From Silanimonas sp021297925 (GTDB lineage: Bacteria; Pseudomonadota; Gammaproteobacteria; Xanthomonadales; Xanthomonadaceae): a DNA stretch of 64,000 nt. The notes below the pieces were generated by a model. The model searched no databases, was not told the origin of the DNA, and saw nothing but the letters and a program-made list of their open reading frames with translations. The DNA is taken from contig JAPZTL010000003.1 of the NCBI GenBank assembly GCA_027532825.1, positions 58,365 to 122,364 of the forward strand, read 5' to 3'. Shown here piece after piece: positions 11,321-21,200 of the stretch (position 1 is its first letter; the number at the start of each line of letters is the position of its first letter). The translations under genes were made by a program, and so were the position numbers.

Positions 11321-13567
11321 TCAGAAGTCGTAGCGGGCGGTGACGCTGACCTGGCGCGGCGGGCCGTAGAAGCCGGTGTAGACACCGAGCGCGCGGTTGA
11401 GGTTGTAGCCGGTGGTCAGGTACTCCTTGTCCGCGAGGTTCGTGCCCTGCAGCGAGAGGGTCCACTGCCGGCCGGTGTCCCAGACCACGCCGGCCGAGAG
11501 CAGGCCGTAGCCGTCCTGGGAGATCGGCCGACGGCCGTTCGGCGGCACTTCGGCGCGCAGGATCTCGGTCGTGGCGATGACCTCGCCCTGGTAGGCGTAG
11601 CCCACTCGCGCGGAAAGCTCGCCCCCCTCGCCCACCGCCGTGCGGTACTCGAGGTTGAGCGCGCCCGAGAAGTCCGGGGCGTTGGTGAACTGCTGCTCGT
11701 TGGCGATATTGACGCCGGCGTAGCGGAAGACGTCGTACTTCGTGTCGAGCCAGGCGAGATTGCCGCTGATCGAGAATCCGCCGCCGACCAGCCACTGGTA
11801 CTCCGCCTCGACGCCGCCGATCGTGCCGCGGCCGGCATTGGTGAAGTCACCGAAGAACGCGTCGTCGGTGCCGTCGCCGTTGCTGTCATAGGCCGTGAAG
11901 ACCGAGAGCTGGATGTCCTTGTACTTGTTGTGGAAGGCGGCGAGGTTCAGGAAGAGCCGCTGGTCGAGCAGCGCCATCTTGGCGCCCACTTCGAAGCTGT
12001 CGACCTGCTCGTCGTCGAAGGGGTTGGCCGAACGCGGCACCGCGGCGGCCTGCGCGCGGATGTTGTAGCCGCCGGACTTGAAGCCGCGGGAGGCGACGCC
12101 GTAGAGCATCACCTCGTCGCTGACGTCGTAGTTCAGGGCCAGCTTCGGCGAGAGGTTCTTGAAGCCGATCGTCTTGTCGAAGTTCGCCGACACCACGCCG
12201 CTGGGCACGGTGAACGTCGCGTCGCGGTAGCCGCGGTTCAGCACGATGGCGCGCTTGTCCTCGTCGGTGTAGCGGGCGCCGGCGTCGACCGAGAAGCGGT
12301 CGGTGACGTCGAACGTCCAGTCGGCATAGAGCGCGATGCTGTCGGTGCGCACTTCGCCCTGCGTGTCGCCGAAGCTGAGGTTGAAGAAGTTGTTGAGCAC
12401 CTGGCCGCCGGCCGTGCCGTCGAAGGCGTAGAGGCCGACGACACCGCGCGAGCGGCCGCCGCCGTCCCAGTTGGCCTGGATCTCGTGGCTCACCTGCTCG
12501 TCCGAATAGAACGCCTTCACGTCGGCGATCGGCGCCGGCGTCGTGTCGAAGTCGATGTTGGTCTCGGTATCGCTCTGGCGCTTGGCGAGGATGTACTTCA
12601 GCACCAGGTCGTCGCCGACGCGCCAGTTGACCGTGGCCGACGCGCCCTCGACCAGCGTGTCGTTGACGTTGGGCATGCCGTTGCGGACGTCGTAGCGGTC
12701 GGCGAGCGGCGGGAAAGCGCCCAGCGTGGGGAACAGGACCGCGTTGAAGCGGTTCGTCTCGAGCATGCGGGCACCGCGCACGCCACTGGTGTCGTCGACG
12801 CGGTCGAAGGCAAACTGGATGTCGAGGTCGTCGTTGACGAAGGCGCCGAGCTGGCCGCGGATGGCGAGCACGTCCTTGTCGCTGACCTGCGCGCCGGTGC
12901 GGAGGTTCTCGCCGAAGCCGTCGCGATCCAGCTTGGCGACCGCGAGGCGGCCGCGCAGGCCGCCGTTGTCGACGAGCTGTCCGCCGATGGCCGCCTTGAA
13001 GTCCCGCTGGTTGAAGCTCCCCAGCGTCACCGAGGCGTTGGCGTTGAAGTCACGGCCGAGCCCGCGGGAGATGTACTTGATGGCACCGCCGATGGTGTTC
13101 TTGCCGTACAGCGTGCCCTGCGGGCCGCGAAGGACCTCGATGCGCTCGACGTCGAACACGTCGAGCAGGGCGCCCTGCGGGCGGGCGATGTAGACGTCGT
13201 CGAGGTAAAGGCCCACGCCGGGGTCGACGCCCCACAGCGGGTCCGACTGGCCGATGCCGCGGATGTAGGCGGTCAGGGTCGAGCTGGAGCCGCGCGCGGC
13301 GTAGACCGTGAGGTTCGGCACCTGGCCGTCGAGCTCGGCGATGTCGCGCGTTCCGAGGCGGTCCAGCGCCTCGGCGGTGAAGGCCGTGACCGCGACCGGC
13401 ACGTCCTGGATGGTTTCCTCGCGCTTGCGGGCCGTCACGGTCACGGCCTCGAGGGTCGTCGCCTCCTCGCGGGCGGGCGCGGCGTCCTGGGCGAAGGCCA
13501 CGGGCGCGGCCAGGGTGCCCGCCACGAGGGCGGCGTGGATGGCGGTGGTGAGTCGACTGCGGAGCAT
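11321..13567 (-). CDS. TonB-dependent receptor of the 3HB/PHB locus
   Basis: A 748-residue outer-membrane receptor. It has a signal peptide (about 1-26, ending AFA-Q), a TonB box around EAVTVTARKREE, a plug with GIGQSDPLWGVDPGVGLYLDDVYIAR and VLRGPQGTLYGKNTIGGAI, and a barrel ending SVTARYDF. It belongs to the large receptor group that usually imports organic substrates rather than one fixed siderophore class. It is first in an operon with a PHB depolymerase and a sensor kinase, which makes 3HB oligomers a plausible cargo (inference). A strong GGGGGAA ribosome site precedes the ATG at 13567. It shares a 153-base divergent promoter with the GntP permease gene. Confidence 0.9.
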   Translation of the reverse strand: MLRSRLTTAIHAALVAGTLAAPVAFAQDAAPAREEATTLEAVTVTARKREETIQDVPVAVTAFTAEALDRLGTRDIAELDGQVPNLTVYAARGSSSTLTAYIRGIGQSDPLWGVDPGVGLYLDDVYIARPQGALLDVFDVERIEVLRGPQGTLYGKNTIGGAIKYISRGLGRDFNANASVTLGSFNQRDFKAAIGGQLVDNGGLRGRLAVAKLDRDGFGENLRTGAQVSDKDVLAIRGQLGAFVNDDLDIQFAFDRVDDTSGVRGARMLETNRFNAVLFPTLGAFPPLADRYDVRNGMPNVNDTLVEGASATVNWRVGDDLVLKYILAKRQSDTETNIDFDTTPAPIADVKAFYSDEQVSHEIQANWDGGGRSRGVVGLYAFDGTAGGQVLNNFFNLSFGDTQGEVRTDSIALYADWTFDVTDRFSVDAGARYTDEDKRAIVLNRGYRDATFTVPSGVVSANFDKTIGFKNLSPKLALNYDVSDEVMLYGVASRGFKSGGYNIRAQAAAVPRSANPFDDEQVDSFEVGAKMALLDQRLFLNLAAFHNKYKDIQLSVFTAYDSNGDGTDDAFFGDFTNAGRGTIGGVEAEYQWLVGGGFSISGNLAWLDTKYDVFRYAGVNIANEQQFTNAPDFSGALNLEYRTAVGEGGELSARVGYAYQGEVIATTEILRAEVPPNGRRPISQDGYGLLSAGVVWDTGRQWTLSLQGTNLADKEYLTTGYNLNRALGVYTGFYGPPRQVSVTARYDF

Positions 13568-13648
13568 GCTGGTTCCCCCAAAGGAATGGCTCGCGCCCCT
13601 CCGGCGCGATGCCGAGCAGACTAGGCCCGGCCCGTCCGGGACGGACCT

Positions 13649-13669
13649 GTACCTTCGTCCAATCACGCG
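13649..13669 (+). promoter_or_regulatory. Shared 21-base motif, copy A
   Basis: In the divergent region between the receptor operon and the permease gene lies GTACCTTCGTCC followed by AATCACGCG. The same element occurs at 16562-16582 on the other strand, with four differences in 21 positions and only one in the first 12. Copy A reads toward the permease, ending 51 bases before its ATG. The two copies sit only in the two divergent promoter regions of this locus, which makes a binding site of the locus response regulator likely. Confidence 0.6.
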
Positions 13670-13720
13670 GCCCTCGGGCCGACCCGCATCCTGCCGCGGT
13701 CCTCCCCGGAGCCCGCCCCG

Positions 13721-15034
13721 ATGCTGAGCGCCCTCGGCCTCGCCTTCGCCCTCGCCCTGCTGATCGCGCTGACCATGCGCGGCTGGAACCTGTTCGTCGC
13801 CACGCCGCTGTGCGCGCTGATCGTCGCGGCGACCTCGGGGATCGCGCTGCTGCCGCCGCTGGCCGCCGAAGGCGCGCCGAACCTGGTCGGCGCCTACATG
13901 GGCGGCTTCACCGGCTTCGTCACCAACTGGTTCTTCATGTTCCTGCTCGGCTCCATCTTCGGGAAGCTGATGGAGGACAGCGGTGCGGCGGACGCCATCG
14001 CCGCGGCGGTGATGCGGCACCTCGGCCCCTCGCACGCGGCGCTGGCCGTGGTGCTGGCCTGCGCGATCCTGACCTACGGCGGCGTCAGCCTGTTCGTGGT
14101 CGCCTTCTCGGTGTATCCGGCCGCGCTGGCCCTGTTCCGCGCGGCCGACCTGCCGCGTCGCTTCATCCCGGCGGCGCTGGCCTTCGGTTCGGTCACCTTC
14201 ACGATGACCTCGGCCGGCTCTCCGGAGATCCAGAACTGGATCCCGATCCCCTACCTCGGCACCTCGCCTTGGGCGGCGTGGGAGGCCAGCCTCGTCACCG
14301 CGCTGGTGATGGCGGTGGCCGGCCAGTTGTGGCTGGGCTGGATGCTCAAGCGCGCGAAGGCGCGCGGCGAAGGCTTCGTGGCGCGCGAGGGCGACCCCGG
14401 GGACCTGCGCCAGGACCTGCCGCCGCTGTGGGCGGCACTGTTGCCCACGGTGGTCGTGCTCGGTGTGTCGTTCGCCCTGCATGACGCCTTCCAGGTCTCG
14501 GCGCTCATCGTCGCCCTGCTCGCCGGCGGCGTGGCCGTGGCCCTGCTGTGCCTGCGCACGCTGCGCCAGCCGGGCAAGGCCATCGGCGAGGGCAGCACCG
14601 GCGCCCTGATCGCCATTGGCAATACCGCGGCGGTCGTCGGCTTCGGGGCCGTGGCCAAGCTGTCGCCGGCCTTCGGCGTCGCCGTCGAGGCGATCACGCA
14701 CCTGCCGGGCTCGGACGTCGCGACCGCCGCGGTCGCCGTCAGCCTGATCGCGGCGATGACCGGCTCGGCCTCGGGGGGCCAGGCGATCGCGCTGCCGATC
14801 CTCGCGCCGGCCTTCCTCGCCCAGGGCGTGAACCCCGACCAGCTGCACCGCTCGGTGGCGATCAGCTCCGGCGTGCTCGACTCGCTGCCGCACAACGGCT
14901 ACGTGGTCACCACCATCCGCGCGATCTGCGGGGAGACGCACAAGGACGCCTACCTGCCCGTCGGCGCGCTGACGGTCATCGTGCCGGGCCTCGGCCTGCT
15001 GGTCTGCCTCGGGCTGTTCGCGCTCGGGCTTTGA
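13721..15034 (+). CDS. GntP-family permease, probable 3-hydroxybutyrate importer
   Basis: A 437-residue, about 12-helix inner-membrane permease of the GntP group. The characteristic block YGGVSLFVVAFSVYPAALALFR occurs near 125, and a second hydrophobic half ends VIVPGLGLLVCLGLFALGL. GntP members take up gluconate or other small hydroxy acids, and some act on D-3-hydroxybutyrate. The position between a PHB depolymerase operon and 3-hydroxybutyrate dehydrogenase points to 3HB here (inference). It starts at the ATG at 13721, downstream of motif copy A, and ends 16 bases from the convergent response-regulator stop. Confidence 0.85.
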   Translation: MLSALGLAFALALLIALTMRGWNLFVATPLCALIVAATSGIALLPPLAAEGAPNLVGAYMGGFTGFVTNWFFMFLLGSIFGKLMEDSGAADAIAAAVMRHLGPSHAALAVVLACAILTYGGVSLFVVAFSVYPAALALFRAADLPRRFIPAALAFGSVTFTMTSAGSPEIQNWIPIPYLGTSPWAAWEASLVTALVMAVAGQLWLGWMLKRAKARGEGFVAREGDPGDLRQDLPPLWAALLPTVVVLGVSFALHDAFQVSALIVALLAGGVAVALLCLRTLRQPGKAIGEGSTGALIAIGNTAAVVGFGAVAKLSPAFGVAVEAITHLPGSDVATAAVAVSLIAAMTGSASGGQAIALPILAPAFLAQGVNPDQLHRSVAISSGVLDSLPHNGYVVTTIRAICGETHKDAYLPVGALTVIVPGLGLLVCLGLFALGL

Positions 15035-15050
15035 CGCCAAGCGGCGGTGC

Positions 15051-15698
15051 TCAGCCGCCGCCGTCCGCCAGCGCCTGCAGCAGGACGCCGGCCTGCGTGC
15101 GATTGCGCACGCCGAGCTTCTCGAACACGACGGTCAGGTGCGCCTTGACCGTGCGCTCCTGGATGCCGAGTTCGTCGGCAATCTGCTTGTTCAGCCGCCC
15201 CTCGGCGACGCGTTGAAGGACCTTGAGCTGCTGCGGCGACAGGCTGGCGAGTCGCGCCGCGGTGGACTCCGCGGCCCCGTCGCGCGGCGTGCGCGCGAGC
15301 CGCTCACGCAGCGTCGCGGGCAGCCACGCATGCCCCCCCAGCAGCGCCTTCAGCCCATCGTGGAGTTCCGCCGTCGCCGCATGCTTGGTGATGTAGCCGC
15401 AGGCACCCATCGCCAGCGCCTGGCGCACGGTGGGCGCGTCGTCGCGGGCCGACAGGATGGCGACGGCGACGTCCGGGTGCAGCGCGCGCAATTCGCCCAG
15501 CGCCAGCAGGCCGTGGGTGCCCGGAAGCTGCAGGTCGAGCAGCACGAGGTCGATCTCGGGACACGCCTGCAGCGCGGCTTTCGCGGCCTCGAGATCGCCA
15601 GCCTCGTCGACGCGCGCACCGGGCAACGCCGCCTCGGCCGTCTGGCGCAGGGCCAGCCGATAGAGCGGGTGGTCGTCGACGATCAGCAGGCGGTGCAT
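15051..15698 (-). CDS. LuxR/NarL-type response regulator (CrbR-like)
   Basis: A 215-residue two-component regulator. The receiver domain (1-120) has acidic residues D8/D9 and phospho-acceptor D55 in LVLLDLQLPG, plus the usual K in ITKHA. The LuxR-type helix-turn-helix (about 145-205) has LSPQQLKVLQRVAEGRLNKQIADELGIQ and TVKAHL. It is the natural partner for the CrbS-like kinase at 6969-10292, since CrbS/CrbR-type pairs use exactly this regulator class. It follows the dehydrogenase gene by 17 bases and is probably cotranscribed. Its binding site may be the 21-base motif at 13649 and 16562. Confidence 0.92.
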   Translation of the reverse strand: MHRLLIVDDHPLYRLALRQTAEAALPGARVDEAGDLEAAKAALQACPEIDLVLLDLQLPGTHGLLALGELRALHPDVAVAILSARDDAPTVRQALAMGACGYITKHAATAELHDGLKALLGGHAWLPATLRERLARTPRDGAAESTAARLASLSPQQLKVLQRVAEGRLNKQIADELGIQERTVKAHLTVVFEKLGVRNRTQAGVLLQALADGGG

Positions 15699-15715
15699 GG
15701 CCGCAGGCTAAGCGA

Positions 15716-16516
15716 TCACTGCGCGGTCCAGCCACCGTCGACGGGCAGGGCCGCGCCGTTGAGGTTGTGCGCCTCGCGCCGGCACAGGAACAGCACCAGC
15801 GCGGCGATCTCGGACGGCAGCGCCATGCGCCCGCTGGGCTGCTTCTCCGCCAGCAGCGCACGGATGCCGGCGTCTCGATCGCCGCCGGCCTGCGCGGCAC
15901 GGGCGGCAATCTGCGGCTCGATCAACGCGGTCTCGACCCACCCGGGGCAGACGCAGTTGACGGTCACGCCGCCGCTTTCGCGCGAGCCGGCGGCGGCGCA
16001 TTCGAGCGCGGCGACCTTCGACAGCCCGACGAGGCCGTGCTTGGCGGCGACGTAGGGCGCCTTCGCGACCGAGGCGACCACGCCGTGCACCGAGGCGATG
16101 TTCACCACGCGCCCGAAGCCTCGCGCCTGCATGCCCGGCAGCACCGCCTTCATGGCGTGGAAGCACGCCGACAGGTTGATGGCGATGATCTGGTCCCAGC
16201 GCTCGTCCGGCATGTCGCCCAGCGATGCGGTGAACTGGACGCCCGCGTTGTTGACCAGCACGTCGATGGGACCGGCGGCGTCGAGCATGGCCCGGATGGC
16301 GGCCGCATCGCGGAGGTCGGCCCCGTGGTGGCGCACCTCGCGGCCGCCGGCGGCACGCACGGCGGCTCGCGCCGCCTCGACCTGCCCGGCGTCCCCGAGG
16401 CCGTTGATCTGCACCTCGGCACCCGCGGCCGCCAGGGCTTCGGCGACGGCGAGGCCGATGCCGGAGGTGGCGCCGGTGACGAGCGCGCGGCGGCCGTCGA
16501 GGAAGCGGTCGAGCAT
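15716..16516 (-). CDS. bdhA: 3-hydroxybutyrate dehydrogenase
   Basis: A 266-residue classical SDR that oxidises D-3-hydroxybutyrate to acetoacetate with NAD in the cytoplasm. Coenzyme motif TGATSGIG is at 14-21, NNAG at 89-92 and the catalytic set at S142, Y155 and K159. Family-specific blocks are NNAGVQFTASL, ASVHGVVASVAKAPYVAAKH and VTVNCVCPGWVETALI, which closely match bacterial 3-hydroxybutyrate dehydrogenases. The ATG at 16516 begins MLDRFLDGRRALVTG, the right length. It is 102 bases from the divergent oligomer hydrolase gene and upstream of the response regulator in one operon. Confidence 0.9.
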   Translation of the reverse strand: MLDRFLDGRRALVTGATSGIGLAVAEALAAAGAEVQINGLGDAGQVEAARAAVRAAGGREVRHHGADLRDAAAIRAMLDAAGPIDVLVNNAGVQFTASLGDMPDERWDQIIAINLSACFHAMKAVLPGMQARGFGRVVNIASVHGVVASVAKAPYVAAKHGLVGLSKVAALECAAAGSRESGGVTVNCVCPGWVETALIEPQIAARAAQAGGDRDAGIRALLAEKQPSGRMALPSEIAALVLFLCRREAHNLNGAALPVDGGWTAQ

Positions 16517-16561
16517 GTCGAAGTCTCCGATGGGGCCCCCAGCGTGCCAAGGCCGGGCGGG

Positions 16562-16582
16562 CGCATGGATGGACGAAAGTAC
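16562..16582 (-). promoter_or_regulatory. Shared 21-base motif, copy B
   Basis: On the minus strand this reads GTACTTTCGTCC followed by ATCCATGCG, matching copy A at 13649. It lies between the dehydrogenase/regulator operon and the oligomer hydrolase gene. It points toward the dehydrogenase and ends 45 bases before its ATG, much like the 51 bases of copy A to the permease. On the other side it is 36 bases from the hydrolase ATG. Confidence 0.6.
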
Positions 16583-16618
16583 GATGGCCGCGCGTCGCCG
16601 GCCGTCCAGACTCCTGCC

Positions 16619-18241
16619 ATGCCCCGCATTCCCACCGCCCTGCTCGCCCCGTTGCTCGTCGGCGCCGCCCTCGCGACACCGGCGGTCGCCGCCGAGCGCG
16701 TCGCCGCGCCGGCCGAACGTCGCCATGCCGACCTGCTCACCGGCGGCCTCGGCCTCGACGGCCTGCGCGGGCCGATCCCGGCGCTGGCCGACCCGGCCGC
16801 GCCGACCTTCGACGAGTTGCGACGGCGCGCGCTGTGGACCAACTGGCGCGGCATTGCCGATGTCGCGCCCGGGGGCGGGCTGGGGACGGTCTACGGCGAT
16901 CTCGCCCCCGTGCCCGGCCGCGAGTACCACGGCGACGCCACCCTGCCCGGCGCGCGCCGGCCGCACCGGATGATGCTGCTTCTGCCCGACGCCTTCGATC
17001 GGGCGCGGCCCTGCCTCGTGGTGGGCGCCTCGTCCGGCTCGCGGGGCATCTACGGCGCGATCGCCCTCTTGGGCGGCTGGGGCCTGCCCCGCGGCTGCGC
17101 GGTGGCGACGACCGACAAGGGCGCGGGCACCGACTGGCAGCGCGTCGATGCCGACGGCACCGTGGCCATTCCCCACGCGCATTCCGGCGACCACCCGGAG
17201 GCCGACTGGGGCCGCCATGTGCTGCAGACGGCGGCTTTCGCCGCGCGCATGATCGAGCGCGAGCATGGCATCCCACCGCAGCGCCTCCAGGTGCTGCTGC
17301 TGGGCGTCTCCAACGGCGGCACGGCGGTGCTGCAGGCCGCGGGGCTGGCCGGCGACCCGATGCTGGACCTGGGCCGCGATGCGTCCGGAGACGCGTGGGT
17401 GGCCCCGCCCGTGGCCGGCGTGGTGGCCGTCTCGCCGAACGTGCACGTCGATGGCGCCCGTCCGCTCTATGACGTCGCGACCGAAGCCGCCCTCGTCGAC
17501 CTCGCCAGCGCCGAGGGGCGCGCGACGCTGGCGGCCGCGGGCTGGACCGACGCGGCGCTGGACGCCGCGGCCCTGTCGGCCCCGCTCGACCTGTGGCGCG
17601 CCGTGGCCGCGGGCTATGCCTCCGCCTACCTGCGCCGCAAGCCCCACGACATGCCCGCCGGCTACCGCTACGCCGCGTGCGGGCCGGACGGCGGCGCCTC
17701 GCCCCCCATGCCCGCCGAGGCGGCCCTGTGGTGGAGCGACAGTTCCGGCCTCCCTCCCGGCAGCGGGGTCGTGCTGCTCGACCCGCCGGTCGAGGATGGG
17801 CGTCGCCGCGGCCTCGAAGCCCTGCGCGCGCTGTGGACGGGCGACGACGCCGACGCCCGCACCCTGCGGCAGGCCGTGGCCGCGACCCGGCCCCGCGCGC
17901 CCCGTCCCGGACTGCCCGTCATCGTCGTCCACGGCCGCGACGACGGCCTGGTGCCGGAGGCGTTCAGCACCGCACCCTACGTGGCTTGGGCGCGCTCGCA
18001 AGGCAGCACGGCGGCCCACTGGTCCGTCGCCCATGTGCAGCATTTCGACGCCTTCCTCGGGCTGCCGACGTTCGCCGCCCGCTACCTGCCCTTGCTGCCC
18101 TACGCCTGGGCCGCGGCGGACACCATGCAGGCTCGGATCGACGACGGCGCGCCGCCGGCGGACCGTCGGATCGACGGCTCGCCGCGGGCCGTCGGCACCG
18201 CCGGCACTGCGGCGCTGCAGCACACGGACCTCGGCCTGTAG
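16619..18241 (+). CDS. D-(-)-3-hydroxybutyrate oligomer hydrolase
   Basis: A 540-residue exported hydrolase that cuts short 3HB oligomers to monomers. It has a signal peptide of about 25 residues (ending AVAA-E). Recognisable blocks of the 3HB-oligomer hydrolase family are DLLTGGLGLDGL, DELRRRALWTNWRGI, ASSGSRGIYGAIALLGGWGLPRGCAVATTDKG, the nucleophile GVSNGG (S231), VHGRDDGLVPE and the terminal QHFDAFLGLP that should carry the His. Known members are near 700 residues, so this one is short, with trimmed loops. The ATG at 16619 precedes the signal peptide. The protein is likely periplasmic and would feed 3HB to the GntP permease. Confidence 0.9.
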   Translation: MPRIPTALLAPLLVGAALATPAVAAERVAAPAERRHADLLTGGLGLDGLRGPIPALADPAAPTFDELRRRALWTNWRGIADVAPGGGLGTVYGDLAPVPGREYHGDATLPGARRPHRMMLLLPDAFDRARPCLVVGASSGSRGIYGAIALLGGWGLPRGCAVATTDKGAGTDWQRVDADGTVAIPHAHSGDHPEADWGRHVLQTAAFAARMIEREHGIPPQRLQVLLLGVSNGGTAVLQAAGLAGDPMLDLGRDASGDAWVAPPVAGVVAVSPNVHVDGARPLYDVATEAALVDLASAEGRATLAAAGWTDAALDAAALSAPLDLWRAVAAGYASAYLRRKPHDMPAGYRYAACGPDGGASPPMPAEAALWWSDSSGLPPGSGVVLLDPPVEDGRRRGLEALRALWTGDDADARTLRQAVAATRPRAPRPGLPVIVVHGRDDGLVPEAFSTAPYVAWARSQGSTAAHWSVAHVQHFDAFLGLPTFAARYLPLLPYAWAAADTMQARIDDGAPPADRRIDGSPRAVGTAGTAALQHTDLGL

Positions 18242-18277
18242 CGGTTACGCTTCCCGGGCCTTTCCCGGAATGCCCCG

Positions 18278-21200
18278 ATGCGACCGACCTTGCTTGCCGC
18301 CGCGCTGGCTGCCGCCACCGCCCTGTGCCCGCCCGCCGGCGCCGCCGACGCCCCGGCCTGGGACGTCAACGGGAAGCACGGCCCGACGAAGACGGTGCGT
18401 TTCACCACCGATGAGGGCACGTGGCTGGACCTCGACGTCTCGCCGGACGGGCGCAGCATCGTGTTCTCGATGCTCGGCGACCTCTACCGCCTGCCGATCG
18501 ACGGCGGCCGGGCCACGCGTCTGACCTCGGGCCCGGCCTGGGACGTGCAGCCGCGCTACTCGCCCGACGGCCGCGAGATCGCCTACACCTCGGACCGCGA
18601 CGGCGGCAACAACCTGTGGCGCATGCGCGCCGACGGCAGCGGCGCCACGCAGGTGACGAAGGAGCGCTTCCGCCTGTTCAACAACCCGGCGTGGACGCCG
18701 GACGGCCAGTACCTGATCGGCCGCAAGCACTTCACCGGCCTGCGATCGCTGGGCGCCGGCGAGCTCTGGATGGTGCATCGCGACAGCGGCGACGGCCTGC
18801 AGCTCACCAACATGAAGAACGACCAGCAGGACCTCGGCGAACCCGCGGTCTCGCCGGACGGCCGCTACGTCTACTTCTCCGAGGACGTCAGCGGTGGCAC
18901 CAGCTTCGAGTACAACAAGAACCCGCACGGCCTGATCTACGCCATCAAGCGCCTCGACCGCGAGACCGGCGAGATCGAGACGCTGGTCGCCAGTCCTGGC
19001 GGCGCCGTGCGTCCGCAGCCCTCGCCGGACGGCAAGACCCTCGCGTTCGTGAAGCGCATCCGCGACAAGAGCGTGCTGCACCTGCTCGACCTCGCCAGCG
19101 GCCAGGTGCGCCCGCTCTGGGACGGCCTCGCCCGCGACCAGCAGGAGGCTTGGGCGATCTTCGGGCCCTACGCCAACTTCGACTGGACGCCGGACAACGC
19201 CGCGCTGGTCGTGTGGGGCAAGGACGGCAAGTTCTGGCGCGTTGACGCCGCCACGGGCGAAGCAACGAACATCCCGTTCACCGCCGAGGTCGAGCAGGTC
19301 GTCACCGAGGCGCCGCGCCAGCCCAAGCGCCTGCCCGAGGGCACGTTCACGCCGAAGATGGCGCGCGACGTCGCCACGTCGCCCGACGGGCGCCGCGTGG
19401 TGTTCCATGCCGTCGGCCGGCTCTGGCTGCGCAACGGCAACGCAACGCCGGTGGCGCTGACCGGGCGCGACGACCGCTTCGAGTACCAGCCCAGTTTCTC
19501 GGCCGACGGCCGCCAGCTGGTCTTCACCACCTGGACCGATGCCGGCCGCGGCCGCGTCGTGGTGCGCGACCTCGCCTCCGGCACCGAGCGCGAACTGACG
19601 CCGGAGCCGGGCCTCTACTACGGCCCGCGTTTCTCGCCGGACGGCACGCAGGTCGTCTACGTCCGCGAGGGCGGGAACTCGATCGTGGGCAGCGCCTTCG
19701 GTCGCGACACCGGCCTGTTCCTGCGCCCGGCCGCCGGCGGCGAGGCGCGGAAGATCAGCGACGATGGACGCGAGCCGCAGTTCAACGCCGACGGCACCCG
19801 GGTGTTCTTCCTGACCGGCGGCGGGCTGTCGAAGAAGCTGGTCTCCGTCGGCCTGCACGGCGAGGACCGCCGCGACGTGCTCGACCTCAAATACGTCGAC
19901 GCGGTCAGCGTGTCGCCGGATGGCCGCCATGTCGCCTTCACCGAGCTGTTCAACGCCTACGTCGCCCCGCTGCCCCGGACCGGCGGCGCCATCGCGCTGT
20001 CGAAGGACACCAAGGCGGTACCGGTCACGCCACTGACCACCGACGTCGGGGCCTACCTGCACTGGTCGGACGCCGACTCGCTGCACTGGCTCGTCGGCGA
20101 GCGCTACGTCAGCCGCGACCTCGGCGCCGCGCGCGACGACGGCGGCACTCCGCTCGGCCTGCGCGTGCCGGTGGACACGCCGACCGAGACGGTCGCCATC
20201 ACCGGCGGCCGCGTGGTGACGATGCGCGACGCGCAGCGCACGCAGGAGGTGATCGAGGACGGCGTGGTCGTGCTACGCGGCGACCGCATCGTGGCCGTCG
20301 GCAAGGCCGGCGAGGTGGCGATCCCCGCGGGCGCGCGCATCGTCGATGCCCGCGGCAAGACCGTGCTGCCGGGCTACGTCGACGTGCACGCCCATGCGGC
20401 GCACTTCTTCAGTGGCGTGATCCCGCAGGCCAACTGGAGCTACGGCGCCAACCTCGCCTTCGGCGTCACCACCATGTTCGACCCGTCCGCCAACACCGAG
20501 ACGGTGTTCTCCCAGGCCGAGCTGGTCGAGGCCGGCCGCATGGTCGGCCCGCGCGTGTTCTCGACCGGCACCATCCTTTACGGCGCCGACGGCGACTTCA
20601 AGGCCGTGGTGAACTCGATCGACGACGCCCGCGCCCACCTGCGCCGGCTGCGCGCCAACGGCGTGTTCGCGGTGAAGAGCTACAACCAGCCGCGCCGCGA
20701 CCAGCGCCAGCAGATCAACCAGGCCGCGCGCGAGCTCGGGATGATGACGGTCGAGGAAGGCGGCAGCACGCTGCAGCACAACCTCACTATGATCGTCGAC
20801 GGTAGCAGCAACATCGAGCACAACCTGCCGGTGGCCCCGCTGCGGCGCGACGTGATCGAGCTGTGGCGGCAGACCGACGTGCGCAACACCCCGACGCTCA
20901 ACGTCAGCTTCGGCGGCCTCTCCGGCGAGTACTGGTGGTACGCGCGCGACAACGTCTGGCAGAACGAGCGCCTGCTGCGCTTCTTCCCGCGCGAGACGCT
21001 GGAGGCCCGCGCCATCCGCCGCGAGACCGGCCCCGACTGGGACTACTGGCACATCACCGTCGCCGAATCGCTGAAGGCGCTGCGCGACGCCGGGGTCCGC
21101 GTGCACGTCGGCGGCCACGGCCAGCTGCAGGGCCTAGGCTCGCACTGGGAGATGTGGTCACTGGCGCAGGGCGGCTTCACGAACTTCGAGGCGCTGCGGG

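Noticed and set aside
18242..18277. TTCCCGG repeats before the amidohydrolase gene as an operator
   Set aside because: Short imperfect repeats in G+C-rich DNA; not distinguishable from chance.
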